A stretch of 64,000 nt of DNA, taken from NCBI RefSeq assembly GCF_023715445.1, contig NZ_JAMBOD010000010.1:1-64000 (forward strand), read 5' to 3'. The stretch comes from Fictibacillus nanhaiensis (GTDB lineage Bacteria; Bacillota; Bacilli; Bacillales; Fictibacillaceae). The position numbers and the translations under genes were made by a program. The notes below the pieces were generated by a model, which saw only the letters and a list, made by a program, of their open reading frames with translations, searched no databases and was not told where the DNA came from. Shown here in pieces: positions 46,386 to 56,559 of this stretch. Position 1 is the stretch's first letter, and every line of letters begins with the position of its first letter.

Positions 46386-47126
46386 GTGAGTATCGATAAA
46401 CGCACTTTCCAAATAGACAACCAATGGAATATCATCCATCTGCCGCAGCGGCCGAATGGTTTTGCCGTCATGATCATCGGAGACTGCAGCCATTACGTTG
46501 ACGCTTATACCAGTCTTTGGAAACAGAGCACAGAACGCGCCCATCTAATTCAATCCCTCAAAGAACAAGGCTATACCATCTTCTATTCGAACCTTTACGG
46601 ACGGCATTGGGGAAGTCCACAAGCTGTAACGCTTGCAAAAAGACTGTATCACTATGTTATGAAGCATGAAATCTTAAATCCAAACATACATCTTATCGCA
46701 GAAGGTATGGGAACTTTAGTAGCACTGCGCTTGATGGAAGAAATGGAATCTCAAATACGCTCTGCTCTTTTTATTAATCCTTGTATTGATTTAAAGCATC
46801 ACTTTAATCATGAAAGACAAAACAGGCTGTTCTTTAAAAGACTGGTGCGGGAGATTGGTTCAGCCTACCACGTAGAAGAAATGGAAGTCCCGTTTCTAAT
46901 CGATCGCTTCTTTGAGACAAAAGATTTAAAAGCGAAGACACCAGTGAAAATATGGCATGCAGCAAGAGGGGTATCCTTTAATTTTAGGGATCACAGCCGC
47001 CCATATGAAAAAAGAAGGCTTGAGATTAACGCTCCCATATCTCTTCTGATCCAGGTTCCGGAAAACACCTTCAATCCAGCAAGGGCATTCAGGGAATTCT
47101 TTAGAGAAAATGAAAAAGTGATATGA
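46386..47126 (+). CDS. yjaU: YjaU-like alpha/beta-hydrolase-fold protein without nucleophile serine
   Basis: This 246-residue protein has alpha/beta-hydrolase-like layout. At the expected nucleophile elbow it reads AEGMG (105-109), with glycine where serine should be, so it may be non-catalytic. The start is GTG with GAGGGGAG upstream. It is in the same order as B. subtilis yjaU-yjaV. A terminator follows. Confidence 0.72.
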   Translation: MSIDKRTFQIDNQWNIIHLPQRPNGFAVMIIGDCSHYVDAYTSLWKQSTERAHLIQSLKEQGYTIFYSNLYGRHWGSPQAVTLAKRLYHYVMKHEILNPNIHLIAEGMGTLVALRLMEEMESQIRSALFINPCIDLKHHFNHERQNRLFFKRLVREIGSAYHVEEMEVPFLIDRFFETKDLKAKTPVKIWHAARGVSFNFRDHSRPYEKRRLEINAPISLLIQVPENTFNPARAFREFFRENEKVI

Positions 47127-47161
47127 CCTCATTGTGATCCATAAAAATCGCAATGGGGTTT
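47127..47161 (+). terminator. yjaU terminator
   Basis: A 12-bp stem with two wobbles (CCTCATTGTGAT / ATCGCAATGGGG) is followed by five T. Confidence 0.75.
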
Positions 47162-47242
47162 TTATGTGCAAAAAAGTATCGTATTCTCTCCTTTATTCCC
47201 ATAGGATAATAATAAGAGAAAAATGAAACTGGAGGCTCATAC

Positions 47243-48139
47243 ATGAAAAAGGCAATTGTTACAGGAGCAGCAGGGTTTATCGGTTTTCATTTGTGCAGCC
47301 GGTTGTTGGATGAAGAAGTTGATGTGGTTGGAATTGATAGGGCAGAGTCACCAGACCGGATCGATTATATAGCCCGTCATGCAGGGTTTAAATATCTTCC
47401 TTACGGTATAGACGAAGCAGATCTGCAGCCGCACACAAAAGATTGCGATGTTATTTTCCACCTCGCTTGTTCAATAAAACCAACAGCACCATGGGCGAAT
47501 ATAGAAGATGAAGTACAAAGGCATGTTTCAATGTTGAAAAAGGTCGCTTCCTTTGCTAATCAGCAAACGAAGCTGATACATGTATCTTCTTATGATGTCT
47601 ATGGAAAAAGACAAGGAGAGGTTTTAGAGAATTCTCCCAAAAATCCTGAATCACTATTTGGTCTAATTAAATTAACTGAGGAAAATATGATAAAACAGTT
47701 AGCAGAACAGAATGACTTCCCTTTTGTCATCATGCGGCTTCCGACTGTATACGGACCAGGGCAGCCTGAGCACCATACGTATCAGCAGGTAATATCTATA
47801 GAAGACCAAAAACAAGACTCAATTTTAAAAGACTCCGTTACTGAGGATGTATTATTTGTAGAAGATGCTGCAGAAGCTCTTTTTTTAGCTGGGAAATCAT
47901 CAGCCAAGAATGAAATATATAATATTACAAGCGGAAAACAAAACCATTGGCTTGAAGGGCTGACCGAATTAAAAGCGGATAAACTATCCTTTACTGAGAA
48001 AAGAAAAATGCGCATTAAAGGTGAAAAAGCAGAATTAGAGTTAGGATTCCGTGCTAAGACTAAGATTAAAGAAGGGATCCAAAAACAGATCATGCATTTT
48101 AAAAATAAGAAATCGAAGCCTAAATCGAATGAAATTTAA
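47243..48139 (+). CDS. yjaV: NAD-dependent epimerase/dehydratase family protein YjaV
   Basis: This 298-residue extended short-chain dehydrogenase-fold protein has the NAD(P)-binding GAAGFIG at 8-14, HLA near 73-75 and HVSSYDVYG with the usual serine near 115. In the catalytic YxxxK the tyrosine is replaced: FGLIK at 139-143. The C-terminus is basic. Activity as an epimerase is therefore doubtful; it may bind NAD as a regulator. AACTGGAGG precedes the ATG. Confidence 0.78.
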   Translation: MKKAIVTGAAGFIGFHLCSRLLDEEVDVVGIDRAESPDRIDYIARHAGFKYLPYGIDEADLQPHTKDCDVIFHLACSIKPTAPWANIEDEVQRHVSMLKKVASFANQQTKLIHVSSYDVYGKRQGEVLENSPKNPESLFGLIKLTEENMIKQLAEQNDFPFVIMRLPTVYGPGQPEHHTYQQVISIEDQKQDSILKDSVTEDVLFVEDAAEALFLAGKSSAKNEIYNITSGKQNHWLEGLTELKADKLSFTEKRKMRIKGEKAELELGFRAKTKIKEGIQKQIMHFKNKKSKPKSNEI

Positions 48140-48148
48140 ATTTCAAGG

Positions 48149-48192
48149 GTGAATCATGACGCATCTGATGCAGGTTCACCTCTTTTTTAATT
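48149..48192 (+). terminator. probable yjaV terminator
   Basis: A GGTGAA / TTCACC outer stem with an inner GCATC / GATGC hairpin is followed by six T. Confidence 0.6.
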
Positions 48193-48307
48193 TGAAATTC
48201 GAGAGAATAAGAAAAAGTTTCTCCTCAACCGTTTTTTCTTTATAATAGATAAGGGTTTTAATTTAGAAAATGCCCATTTTACATAAGTAGAGGAGGCTAA
48301 CTTAAAA

Positions 48308-48487
48308 ATGAACAACGAACTTAACATGAAATTTATGCAGATCGCGATGTCTCATCTTCCTGAAGCGAAAGCTTTTTTAGAGAAAAAAGGGATTGAGCTC
48401 GGAATGGAAGACATACAGCCTATGCTTCAGCTTTTAATGAACGTTATGAATGATGCATATGAGCTTGGAAAAGAAGAGAACATATAA
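48308..48487 (+). CDS. comZ: ComZ, competence gene repressor
   Basis: This 59-residue helical protein (MNNELNMKFMQIAMSHLPEA ... MLQLLMNVMNDAYELGKEE) is close in length to B. subtilis ComZ (63), which represses comG expression. GAGGAGG lies ten bases upstream. In B. subtilis comZ is the second gene after med; there is no med-like gene in the 168 bases before it here. It precedes the fabH-fabF region as in B. subtilis. Confidence 0.82.
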   Translation: MNNELNMKFMQIAMSHLPEAKAFLEKKGIELGMEDIQPMLQLLMNVMNDAYELGKEENI

Positions 48488-48500
48488 TAGAAGCAAGCAA

Positions 48501-48530
48501 AAAGCCAACCTGAGCGGGTTGGCTTTTTTT
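48501..48530. terminator. bidirectional terminator
   Basis: The 10-bp stem AAAGCCAACC / GGTTGGCTTT with a six-base loop has T-runs on both sides. Confidence 0.85.
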
Positions 48531-48840
48531 ACTTCTTCTTAAACGCAGAGAAGATTGGTGATATCTGTTGTGCTACTTTTACAGATTGATCGATAACGGC
48601 AAAAATCTTATTGTAATCCAGGGATCCTTCCTGCGTTCTAAAGGAATGTAAAAATGGGCGCGGCGGTAATGGCTGCTGAAACGGTACAGGCATTCCTCTA
48701 AATCCATGTCCGCCAAAACCTTGAGGAGGGATGCCTTGCTGCATGTGATGATGCTGCTGGTGCTGGCCATGACCCATCGGAAAACGTCCAGGAAACTGCG
48801 GAGGATACATGTGCTGCTGTTGATGTTGAGGATTGTGCAT
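48529..48840 (-). CDS. YppG-like His/Gln/Pro-rich protein
   Basis: This 103-residue protein has an N-terminal half of low complexity: Gln, His, Met, Pro and Gly (MHNPQHQQQHMYPPQFPGRF). A conserved C-terminal half follows (GSLDYNKIFAVIDQSVKVAQQ ... ISPIFSAFKKK). This resembles the YppG family of Bacillus, often linked with coat proteins. The many histidines suggest metal binding. AGGAGTG precedes the ATG. It is convergent with comZ. Confidence 0.75.
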   Translation of the reverse strand: MHNPQHQQQHMYPPQFPGRFPMGHGQHQQHHHMQQGIPPQGFGGHGFRGMPVPFQQPLPPRPFLHSFRTQEGSLDYNKIFAVIDQSVKVAQQISPIFSAFKKK

Positions 48841-48938
48841 TTTGAACCACTCCTAATATCAATTTCACCAAACTTGCATTTTTCTTCATTACAGGATATG
48901 CCCTAAGCCCTGTATTGGTGAAAGAAAACAACTTTAAC

Positions 48939-48967
48939 TAGACAAATTGCTGGAATTAACATAAAAT
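48939..48967 (+). promoter_or_regulatory. fabH promoter
   Basis: TAGACA (48939-48944), a 17-base spacer and TAAAAT (48962-48967), overlapping the start of the FapR box. Confidence 0.65.
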
Positions 48968-48984
48968 TAGTACCAGGTCATAAT
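48966..48984 (+). promoter_or_regulatory. FapR operator of fabH-fabF
   Basis: ATTAGTACCAGGTCATAAT is close to the FapR palindrome ATTAGTACC-N-GGTACTAAT, with two changes in the right half. It covers the end of the -10 and the start site, as expected for repression relieved by malonyl-CoA. Confidence 0.82.
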
Positions 48985-49029
48985 ATTTGATATTAAATTA
49001 TTTAAAACTATAGCCAAAGGGGTAATGTT

Positions 49030-49962
49030 ATGAATGCAGGAATCATAGGGATGGGCAGTTATATCCCGGAAAAAATTCTGGCGAACTCCGACCTTGAAAA
49101 AATGGTAGATACAAGTGACGAGTGGATTAGAACTCGTACAGGAATCGTAGAACGCAGAATAGCAGAAGAATCTGTGAAAACTTCTCATATGGCAAGACAT
49201 GCTGCAGAAGAAGCATTGCAGGATGCAGGAGTTAAAGCTGAAGAGATTGATATGATCGTCGTAGCAACGGTTACACCTGATAATCCCTTTCCATCAGTTG
49301 CCTGTCAGCTTCAGGATTATTTAGGAGCAAAAAATGCTGTAGCTATGGATGTTAGTGCTGCATGTGCAGGATTTATTTACGGACTTGTTGTTGCAAAACA
49401 ATTTATTGAAACGGGAACATATAAGAATGTATTAGTAATAGGGGCTGAAAAGCTATCCAAAATTACAGACTGGAAAGATAGAAATACTGCTGTATTGTTT
49501 GGTGATGGTGCTGGTGCAGCCGTAATGTCAGCAGTAAGCGAAGGAAGAGGAATCCTTTCATTTGAACTTGGTTCTGACGGAACTGGCGCTAAACATCTTT
49601 ATCAAAATGAATTTATCCATATGAACGGCCGTGAAGTTTTTAAATTTGCAGTCAGACAAATGGGAGAAACGTCTTTAAATGTGGTTCATAAAGCAGGATT
49701 AACGAAGGAAGATGTTGACTTCTTGATCCCGCATCAGGCAAATATAAGAATCATGGAAGCTTCCAGAGAAAGACTGGAACTCCCGAAAGATAAAATGATC
49801 ATGACCATTGACAGATTCGGCAATACATCATCTGCCTCAATCCCGATGGCATTAAAAGAAGCACTAAAAGATGGTAAAATAAAAGAAGATCATACAATCG
49901 TACTTGTTGGTTTTGGCGGAGGATTGACCTGGGGTGCTGTTGCACTTCGCTGGGGCAGATAA
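49030..49962 (+). CDS. fabH: beta-ketoacyl-ACP synthase III FabH
   Basis: It condenses acyl-CoA primers with malonyl-ACP to begin fatty acid elongation. The 310-residue protein has the catalytic triad C112 (SAACAGF), H235 (IPHQANIR) and N265 (GNTSSAS). It corresponds to FabHA (YjaX) of B. subtilis by position. It is preceded by a FapR-type operator and followed 41 bases later by fabF. AAAGGGG precedes the ATG. Confidence 0.96.
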   Translation: MNAGIIGMGSYIPEKILANSDLEKMVDTSDEWIRTRTGIVERRIAEESVKTSHMARHAAEEALQDAGVKAEEIDMIVVATVTPDNPFPSVACQLQDYLGAKNAVAMDVSAACAGFIYGLVVAKQFIETGTYKNVLVIGAEKLSKITDWKDRNTAVLFGDGAGAAVMSAVSEGRGILSFELGSDGTGAKHLYQNEFIHMNGREVFKFAVRQMGETSLNVVHKAGLTKEDVDFLIPHQANIRIMEASRERLELPKDKMIMTIDRFGNTSSASIPMALKEALKDGKIKEDHTIVLVGFGGGLTWGAVALRWGR

Positions 49963-50003
49963 TCTGAGTCTAACAATGTTGCATAAAGGAGAGTAGGTTT
50001 ACA

Positions 50004-51242
50004 ATGAAAAGAAGAGTAGTCGTAACTGGTTTAGGAGCCGTAACTCCTCTTGGAAATAGTGTAGAAGAAACATGGAAAAAGATTGTTGAAGGACAAAGCG
50101 GGGTAGGACCGCTTACTAGAAGAAATGCTGAAAAGTTTCCGGTAAAAGTAGCAGCGGAAGCTACAGACTTTGATCCAACTGAATTTATGGATAAGCGTGA
50201 CGCACGCCGAATGGACCGTTTTACCCAATTTGCGGTTGCTGCATCACTTATGGCCGTAAAGGATGCTAATCTGGAGATCACAGAAGACATCGCACCTCGC
50301 GTTGGGGTATGGATCGGTTCTGGTATCGGCGGAATGGATACACATGAAGAGCAGTTTCGTATTTTTGAAGAAAAGGGTGTAAGACGTGTAAGTCCTTTCT
50401 TTGTTCCTATGATGATTCCTGATATGGCATCTGGCCAAGTTTCTATCACAATTGGAGCAAGAGGAATGAATTCATGTACGGTAACTGCATGTGCTTCTGG
50501 CGCAAACTCTATTGGAGATGCATTCAAGGTTATTCAGCGTGGTGATGCTGACGTTATGGTAACAGGCGGGACAGAAGCACCTATAACAGATATGGCGCTA
50601 GCTGGTTTCTGTCAGGCGGGTGCTTTATCAACAAATCCAGATCCAAATACAGCAAGCCGTCCATTTGATAAGAACCGCAGCGGTTTCATTATTGGGGAAG
50701 GCGCTGGGATTTTAATTCTTGAAGAATACGAATTTGCGAAAAAACGCGGTGCTAAAATCTATGCTGAGATCGTTGGTTATGGTGCAACAGGCGATGCTTA
50801 CCATATCACACAGCCGGCTCCTGGGGGAGAAGGTGGTGCTCGAGCAATGAGACAGGCTGTTGAGGACAGCGGTCTTGCTCTTGAAGACATTTCTTACATT
50901 AATGCACATGGAACAAGCACGGACTTTAATGATAAGTTCGAGACATTAGCAATTAAAGCGGTGTTCAACGATCACGCTTATAAGATTCCTGTAAGCTCAA
51001 CAAAATCAATGACAGGACATCTGTTAGGTGCTGCTGGAGGAATTGAGGCGATCTTCTCTGTAAAAGCAATTCAAGAAGGAATTCTGCCTCCTACAATCAA
51101 TTACGAAACACCTGATGAAGAGTGTGATCTTGATTATGTACCTAATAAAGCCAGAACTGCAGAAGTGAAAGCTGTACTAAGCAATTCATTAGGTTTTGGC
51201 GGTCATAATGCATCACTAGTATTTAAAAAAATAGAAGAATAA
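50004..51242 (+). CDS. fabF: beta-ketoacyl-ACP synthase II FabF
   Basis: It elongates acyl-ACP chains in fatty acid synthesis. The 412-residue protein has C163 (TACASGANS), H302 (AHGTST) and H339 ([11 protein letters not shown]), the Cys-His-His triad of the family. It is in one operon with fabH under the FapR site and ends with a terminator-like hairpin. Confidence 0.97.
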   Translation: MKRRVVVTGLGAVTPLGNSVEETWKKIVEGQSGVGPLTRRNAEKFPVKVAAEATDFDPTEFMDKRDARRMDRFTQFAVAASLMAVKDANLEITEDIAPRVGVWIGSGIGGMDTHEEQFRIFEEKGVRRVSPFFVPMMIPDMASGQVSITIGARGMNSCTVTACASGANSIGDAFKVIQRGDADVMVTGGTEAPITDMALAGFCQAGALSTNPDPNTASRPFDKNRSGFIIGEGAGILILEEYEFAKKRGAKIYAEIVGYGATGDAYHITQPAPGGEGGARAMRQAVEDSGLALEDISYINAHGTSTDFNDKFETLAIKAVFNDHAYKIPVSSTKSMTGHLLGAAGGIEAIFSVKAIQEGILPPTINYETPDEECDLDYVPNKARTAEVKAVLSNSLGFGGHNASLVFKKIEE

Positions 51243-51250
51243 CGTATGCT

Positions 51251-51288
51251 GACCCCGTTTCCCGCAAGGAATCGGGGTTCTATTTTTC
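51251..51288 (+). terminator. fabF terminator
   Basis: ACCCCG / CGGGGT is extended by TTCC / GGAA across one mismatch, with a CGCAA loop and TATTTTT after. Confidence 0.75.
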
Positions 51289-51380
51289 ATAAACGTTAAT
51301 TCCCTTATTTTAGAATAAAAAGGACAACCTCTGACTATACTGATTTTAAATACAAATCGGTAAAAAAGTGAGGGGTACAA

Positions 51381-52127
51381 ATGTTATACTTGCGTGATGT
51401 TTGGGTCAACTGGTTTGAAGGAGAGGAGAATGGCTATAACGTTTGTGAGTTTCATGAATGGCGAAAAGATGACTACATAGAGCTGTTGGATCAAGTACCC
51501 ATTATTAAAATTGAATCGACACTGTTTCACTACATTGAGAATGATTTAAACGACCTTCCAGATGCTTTATTAGAAGAAGTTCATCAAAAAGCATATGTAA
51601 GAAAAAATAACCAGCGCGTACAGCTGGAGCATTGTTTTATTATTACAGATGAGAAAAAATCGCTGATTGTAGATACGATGGGTTATAGAATTCCGATCAG
51701 AAAAAGCAGACTCATTCCAAGACAGGAACAGCTCGTGTTTGAGATGGCTGAACAAACAGAAACAAAAGTCTACGCGTTCAGCGCAAAACAAATGAGTAAA
51801 GAATACCACATTTTGTCACCGAATCCTGACAGCATGAGAGGCCTGACACGTAAAGAAAGACAGTTAAAACAGCTGCTCTTCATGGCTCTTGATCAATTGC
51901 ATTCGACAAAAAATGTAGCCGAAATGAGATATTGGTGTACAGAATGGATGCCAGAACAATACGGAAAAATTCAGCGAATGAATTTTGATGAAGCATGGGA
52001 AGCTTTATATTGTGAGTTAAAGAGCGGCTGGTCGAAGCAGCATTTAGATATGTGTGAAAGGTTAGTAAAAGGACAGCCATACTTTGAAAAAATCTGGGAA
52101 CTCGAAAACGGAACTCATGTAAATTAA
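51381..52127 (+). CDS. yjbA: YjbA family protein (UPF0736)
   Basis: This 248-residue cytoplasmic protein of unknown function is rich in Glu, Trp and Leu ([20 protein letters not shown] ... [16 protein letters not shown]). It matches YjbA in length, composition and position between fabF and trpS. There are no catalytic motifs that I recognise. GAGGGG precedes the ATG. A strong terminator follows. Confidence 0.82.
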   Translation: MLYLRDVWVNWFEGEENGYNVCEFHEWRKDDYIELLDQVPIIKIESTLFHYIENDLNDLPDALLEEVHQKAYVRKNNQRVQLEHCFIITDEKKSLIVDTMGYRIPIRKSRLIPRQEQLVFEMAEQTETKVYAFSAKQMSKEYHILSPNPDSMRGLTRKERQLKQLLFMALDQLHSTKNVAEMRYWCTEWMPEQYGKIQRMNFDEAWEALYCELKSGWSKQHLDMCERLVKGQPYFEKIWELENGTHVN

Positions 52128-52162
52128 AAAAACCAGCGGATTTTAGATTCCGCTGGTTTTTA
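52128..52162 (+). terminator. yjbA terminator
   Basis: The perfect 11-bp stem AAACCAGCGGA / TCCGCTGGTTT is followed by TTTAT. Confidence 0.88.
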
Positions 52163-52192
52163 TAGTCTATTTTCGCAAACTTTGCTATAGAA

Positions 52193-52405
52193 GTGGTTGA
52201 TTTCCGTTCCAGGATGCTCGCTTTCCGCGGGGGGTAAGGTGAGCTGCGGTGAAAGATATATGAAGTGCTGCTCCTGCGTCTATAGGAAAATTCTGCCGAA
52301 GTGTGCTTCCTCGTCGCATGCCTTGCGAGAAGAATACTCAGGTAGCTGGCACGCTGCTCCCGCAGGAGTCTCGCACCTTGCGCTCCAATCAACTTGTCAA
52401 TGAAG
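52193..52405. repeat. Bacillaceae palindromic intergenic repeat, copy 2
   Basis: The ends match copy 1 at 23889-24036: AGAAGTGGTTGATTTCCG at the left and CGCTCCAATCAACTTGTC at the right, with CCCGCAGGAGTCTCGCACC near the right end. The middle is about 65 bases longer and different. It lies in the yjbA-trpS convergent spacer; the bases around it (52406-52499) hold nothing recognisable. Confidence 0.75.
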
Positions 52406-52499
52406 ATTCTAAACAAAAAACAAATCAACAGAAAAATTCTTTAGAAACGCGCTTTCTAAATCACAAAGCTGACTACAAGATTCTCTCCTTATAAATAAA

Positions 52500-53492
<993 letters not shown>

Positions 53493-53522
53493 TCATCTCT
53501 CCTTTACTTTTGAAATCAATAT

Positions 53523-53804
53523 AAAAAGGCCCACTCGTCGCCTTATGCAAGGGACGAATGGACCGCGGTGCCACCCTTATAATTCTCAAATAAAATGAAA
53601 ATCACTCAAATACGTACAGGATATACCGATACGCTGTCCATTTATATCGTGCGGACATATACACGTCTGAGCCTACTAGTAGGTTCGGTCAGAATGCTCA
53701 AAAGCCCATTCCATCATGATCCACTGTCTGTTTTCACCAGCCACAGACTCTCTGAAAGTTTTTCATCATGTACTCTTCTTCATCATCGCATTAGTCTTTT
53801 ATTT
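53523..53804 (-). promoter_or_regulatory. T-box leader of trpS (Trp specifier)
   Basis: On the minus strand the canonical T-box AAGGGTGGCACCGCGG occupies 53563-53578. The terminator stem (GTCCATTCGTC pairing with GACGAGTGGGCC) is followed by TTTTTAT near 53521-53526. In stem I a TGG triplet in GGAATGGGC (53706-53708) is the likely specifier, matching tryptophan. Uncharged tRNA-Trp should favour antitermination. Confidence 0.93.
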
Positions 53805-53810
53805 TTTAGT

Positions 53811-53839
53811 AGTATACACAAATTACAAAATATATGCAA
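53811..53839 (-). promoter_or_regulatory. trpS promoter
   Basis: TTGCAT (53834-53839), a 17-base spacer and TATACT (53811-53816) on the minus strand. The -35 and part of the spacer lie inside the 3-prime end of the upstream gene. Confidence 0.75.
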
Positions 53840-54194
53840 CGGCGATTGAAAGAAATGTTAGAAATAATCCGCTGTACAAGAACGATTTCATATAAGAAAC
53901 GTTTACACGTTCAGATAAATGAAAGTTGGTTTTAAAGGATATTTCATCGTGAATGTCAGGCGTTCTGGTTAAAGCTTTTGCTACTTTTTTAAAACTGTAT
54001 GAAAAAAAGTCAAAAAACCCGCCTTTCACTACATATAAAGCAATACCGATCAATGCAATAGAAACTGCAAAGTAAAAAAGAGTATTTACGTATTTTTCAA
54101 GGGTAAAAGGTCCAGTTGAAACCAGTGCTAGGATAAAAGCAATAATAACAGGAAACATTGAAATAACTAGAATACTTTTTATATTTGATTTCAT
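53823..54194 (-). CDS. DUF3899-like membrane protein
   Basis: This 123-residue protein has three hydrophobic helices (about 8-26, 38-58, 104-122). A hydrophilic loop between the second and third contains GGFFDFFSYSFKKVAKAL, which agrees with the DUF3899 family of Bacillus as I recall. Its function is unknown. GGAGG lies eight bases before the ATG. The trpS promoter overlaps its end. Confidence 0.72.
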   Translation of the reverse strand: MKSNIKSILVISMFPVIIAFILALVSTGPFTLEKYVNTLFYFAVSIALIGIALYVVKGGFFDFFSYSFKKVAKALTRTPDIHDEISFKTNFHLSERVNVSYMKSFLYSGLFLTFLSIAVAYIL

Positions 54195-54406
54195 TCATTA
54201 AGCCTCCAAGTAGTAAAAAATACACCATAAACATCTAAAAATGTACCACGAAATTCAAAATATGCCGTCAGACTATACTCCCATTGTAACAAATGAAATA
54301 TAAACTTGACGAATTATAATTCAAAACGAGGCTTCGTCTATCTACACAGGAAATCGAGAATGTAATATTTATGCTAGTTTACATATAATTTTGGTAAAAT
54401 TTGTAG

Positions 54407-54421
54407 AATTATCAGAAAATA
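54407..54421. promoter_or_regulatory. CodY-box-like site upstream of oppA
   Basis: AATTATCAGAAAATA matches the CodY consensus AATTTTCWGAAAATT at 13 of 15 positions. It lies about 105 bases upstream of the oppA -35. Nutritional control of oligopeptide uptake by CodY is plausible. The rest of 54195-54511 is AT-rich with no gene that I can support. Confidence 0.55.
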
Positions 54422-54511
54422 GAAGCTTACACATTATAGGTCTTTATACCTATTTTTTGTTAAGGAAAAGTAAATATCATGGGCTTTTTGTAAAACTCTT
54501 AAAAAAAATAA

Positions 54512-54540
54512 TTCCACAATTGTTTGAAAACTTGTATAAT
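54512..54540 (+). promoter_or_regulatory. oppA promoter
   Basis: TTCCAC (54512-54517), a 17-base spacer and TATAAT (54535-54540). Confidence 0.6.
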
Positions 54541-54623
54541 CGAACTTGTAGAAGAAATGTCTGATAATTCTTGAGACTTTCGTCTGCTAACAAATTAACA
54601 GGATAAAAAGGGGAGGTCGACTC

Positions 54624-56309
54624 ATGAAGAAGTCAAAATGGTCATTGCTTCTTACGCTAGTTCTTGTTCTTAGCATGTTCTTAGCTGCTTGTAGTGGCGG
54701 AGACAAAAAAGACAACAAAGCTGGCGAAGGAGACAACGACAGTAAAGATCCAGCAACAGAAAAACCAGCTGAGCCGCAAGTACTTAACATCCTTGATGGA
54801 GAAGAAATTCCTTCAATGGACTCTTCACAAGCAACAGACGCGGTATCATTCGAAGTAATGAACAACGTAATGGAAGGTTTATACCGTCTTGATAAAGACA
54901 ACAAACCTACTCCAGGTGTTGCTGAAAAGCACGATCTAAGTGAAGATGGAACAGTTTATACTTTCCACTTAAATCCAAACGCTAAATGGAGCGATGGATC
55001 TAAAGTAACTGCTAATGACTTTGTATATGCATGGAGAAAAGCATTACACCCAGACACTCTTTCTGAGTATGCTTACATCATGGGACCTGTAAAGAACGCT
55101 AACGCGATCCAAACTGATGGTGACCCATTATTCGGTAAAGTAGAAGAGCTAGGTGTTAAAGCTGTTGATGAATCAACTCTAGAAGTAACTCTTGAAGCTC
55201 CAGCTCCTTATTTCTTAGGACTTACTGGATTCGCAACTTTCTATCCGCAAAAAGAAGAGTTTGTTAAGAAGCAAGCAGACAAATATGCTTTAGAAGCTAA
55301 CACACTTTTATACAACGGTCCTTTCGTACTTAACGAGTGGAAACACAACGAAGGATGGCAGTACAAGAAAAACGATAACTACTGGGATAAAGACAACGTG
55401 AAGTTAGACGAAATTAACGTAAAAATCGTTAAAGACGTTGCAACTAGCGTAAACCTGTATGAAACTGGTCAAACAGATATCACTGGTTTAAGCATGGAGT
55501 ATGTTGACCAATACAAAGATCACGAAGATCTTTACACTCGTGGAGAAGCTTCAGTATTCTTCCTGCGTTTAAACCAAAAAACAGAAGCTCTTAAGAACGC
55601 TAACATCCGTAAAGCGATCGACATGGCATATGACAAGCAATCAATGGTAGATGTACTTCTTAATAACGGATCTACACCTGCTTACTACCTAGTACCAGGT
55701 GACTTCACTCCAGGTCCAGACGGAGAAGACTTCCGTAAAACAAATGGCAACTTCGGTGGCTATGATTTAGAAAAAGCTAAAGAACTTTGGGCTGCTGGTC
55801 TAAAAGAACTCGGCAAAGAGTCTCTAGAACTTGAGCTATTGAACTACGATTCTGATGGCGCTAAGAAAATGGGTGAGTTCTTCAAGAACCAACTTGAAAA
55901 GAACCTTCCTGGAATCAAAGTTAGCATTAAAGCACAACCATTTAAGCAAAAGCTAGAACTTGAATCTAAAGGTGAGTATGACTTCTCATATGCTGGTTGG
56001 GGTCCTGACTACCAAGATCCAATGACGTTCCTAGATATGTTCGTAACTGATGGAGCTCATAACCAAATGGGATACTCTAACCCTGATTATGACAAGTTAA
56101 TCAACGATGCTAAGAAAGAAACAGATCAACAGAAGCGTTGGGAAATGATGCTTGAAGCTGAGAAAGTTCTTTTCGAAGACCAAGCGATCTCTCCATTATA
56201 CCAACGTGGTGTAACTGGCCTTCAAAAGCCATATGTAAAAGACTTAGCTCATCACTTATTCGGAGCTGATGTTTCTTACAAGTGGGCTTACATTGAAGGG
56301 AAACAATAA
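54624..56309 (+). CDS. oppA: oligopeptide-binding lipoprotein OppA
   Basis: This receptor of the oligopeptide ABC importer (SBP_bac_5 family) has 561 residues. The signal peptide carries the lipobox FLAAC with Cys 23, then a Asp/Lys/Glu-rich linker. The domain signature WSDGSKVTANDFVYAWRKA lies near 118. It supplies peptides for nutrition and, in Bacillus, signalling peptides for sporulation and competence. It is first in oppABCDF and followed by a hairpin that should favour excess of this subunit. Confidence 0.95.
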   Translation: MKKSKWSLLLTLVLVLSMFLAACSGGDKKDNKAGEGDNDSKDPATEKPAEPQVLNILDGEEIPSMDSSQATDAVSFEVMNNVMEGLYRLDKDNKPTPGVAEKHDLSEDGTVYTFHLNPNAKWSDGSKVTANDFVYAWRKALHPDTLSEYAYIMGPVKNANAIQTDGDPLFGKVEELGVKAVDESTLEVTLEAPAPYFLGLTGFATFYPQKEEFVKKQADKYALEANTLLYNGPFVLNEWKHNEGWQYKKNDNYWDKDNVKLDEINVKIVKDVATSVNLYETGQTDITGLSMEYVDQYKDHEDLYTRGEASVFFLRLNQKTEALKNANIRKAIDMAYDKQSMVDVLLNNGSTPAYYLVPGDFTPGPDGEDFRKTNGNFGGYDLEKAKELWAAGLKELGKESLELELLNYDSDGAKKMGEFFKNQLEKNLPGIKVSIKAQPFKQKLELESKGEYDFSYAGWGPDYQDPMTFLDMFVTDGAHNQMGYSNPDYDKLINDAKKETDQQKRWEMMLEAEKVLFEDQAISPLYQRGVTGLQKPYVKDLAHHLFGADVSYKWAYIEGKQ

Positions 56310-56343
56310 TATCTATTGAAAAATAGTAAATAGTTTTTCTCAG

Positions 56344-56380
56344 GAGAGTACATGTGTTCCTGACATGTACTCTCTTTTTT
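56344..56380 (+). terminator. attenuating terminator between oppA and oppB
   Basis: The 12-bp perfect stem GAGAGTACATGT / ACATGTACTCTC with a seven-base loop is followed by six T. Partial read-through would supply oppBCDF. Confidence 0.85.
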
Positions 56381-56470
56381 GCCTTGTAAACGATTATTTA
56401 AATGATTTATTTGAATGATTTATTTGAAAATGAAAGAAATCAGAAAATGTCGAAAAAAAAATATTTTCTA

Positions 56471-56499
56471 TTGATATAAAATATTTTGTCCCTTAAGAT
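56471..56499 (+). promoter_or_regulatory. possible internal promoter before oppB
   Basis: TTGATA (56471-56476), a 17-base spacer and TAAGAT (56494-56499). It could give oppBCDF expression independent of the oppA promoter. Confidence 0.45.
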
Positions 56500-56559
56500 A
56501 GATATTACAGAAAGATTTCAAAATATTAAGGCTTGAAACATTTGGGGGAGGTGTTTGTA

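Noticed and set aside
52197-52494. Plus-strand open frames in the yjbA-trpS spacer
   Set aside because: They lie over the palindromic repeat element and have no ribosome site or conserved features.
53595-53849. Plus-strand open frame over the trpS leader
   Set aside because: Antisense to the T-box structure.
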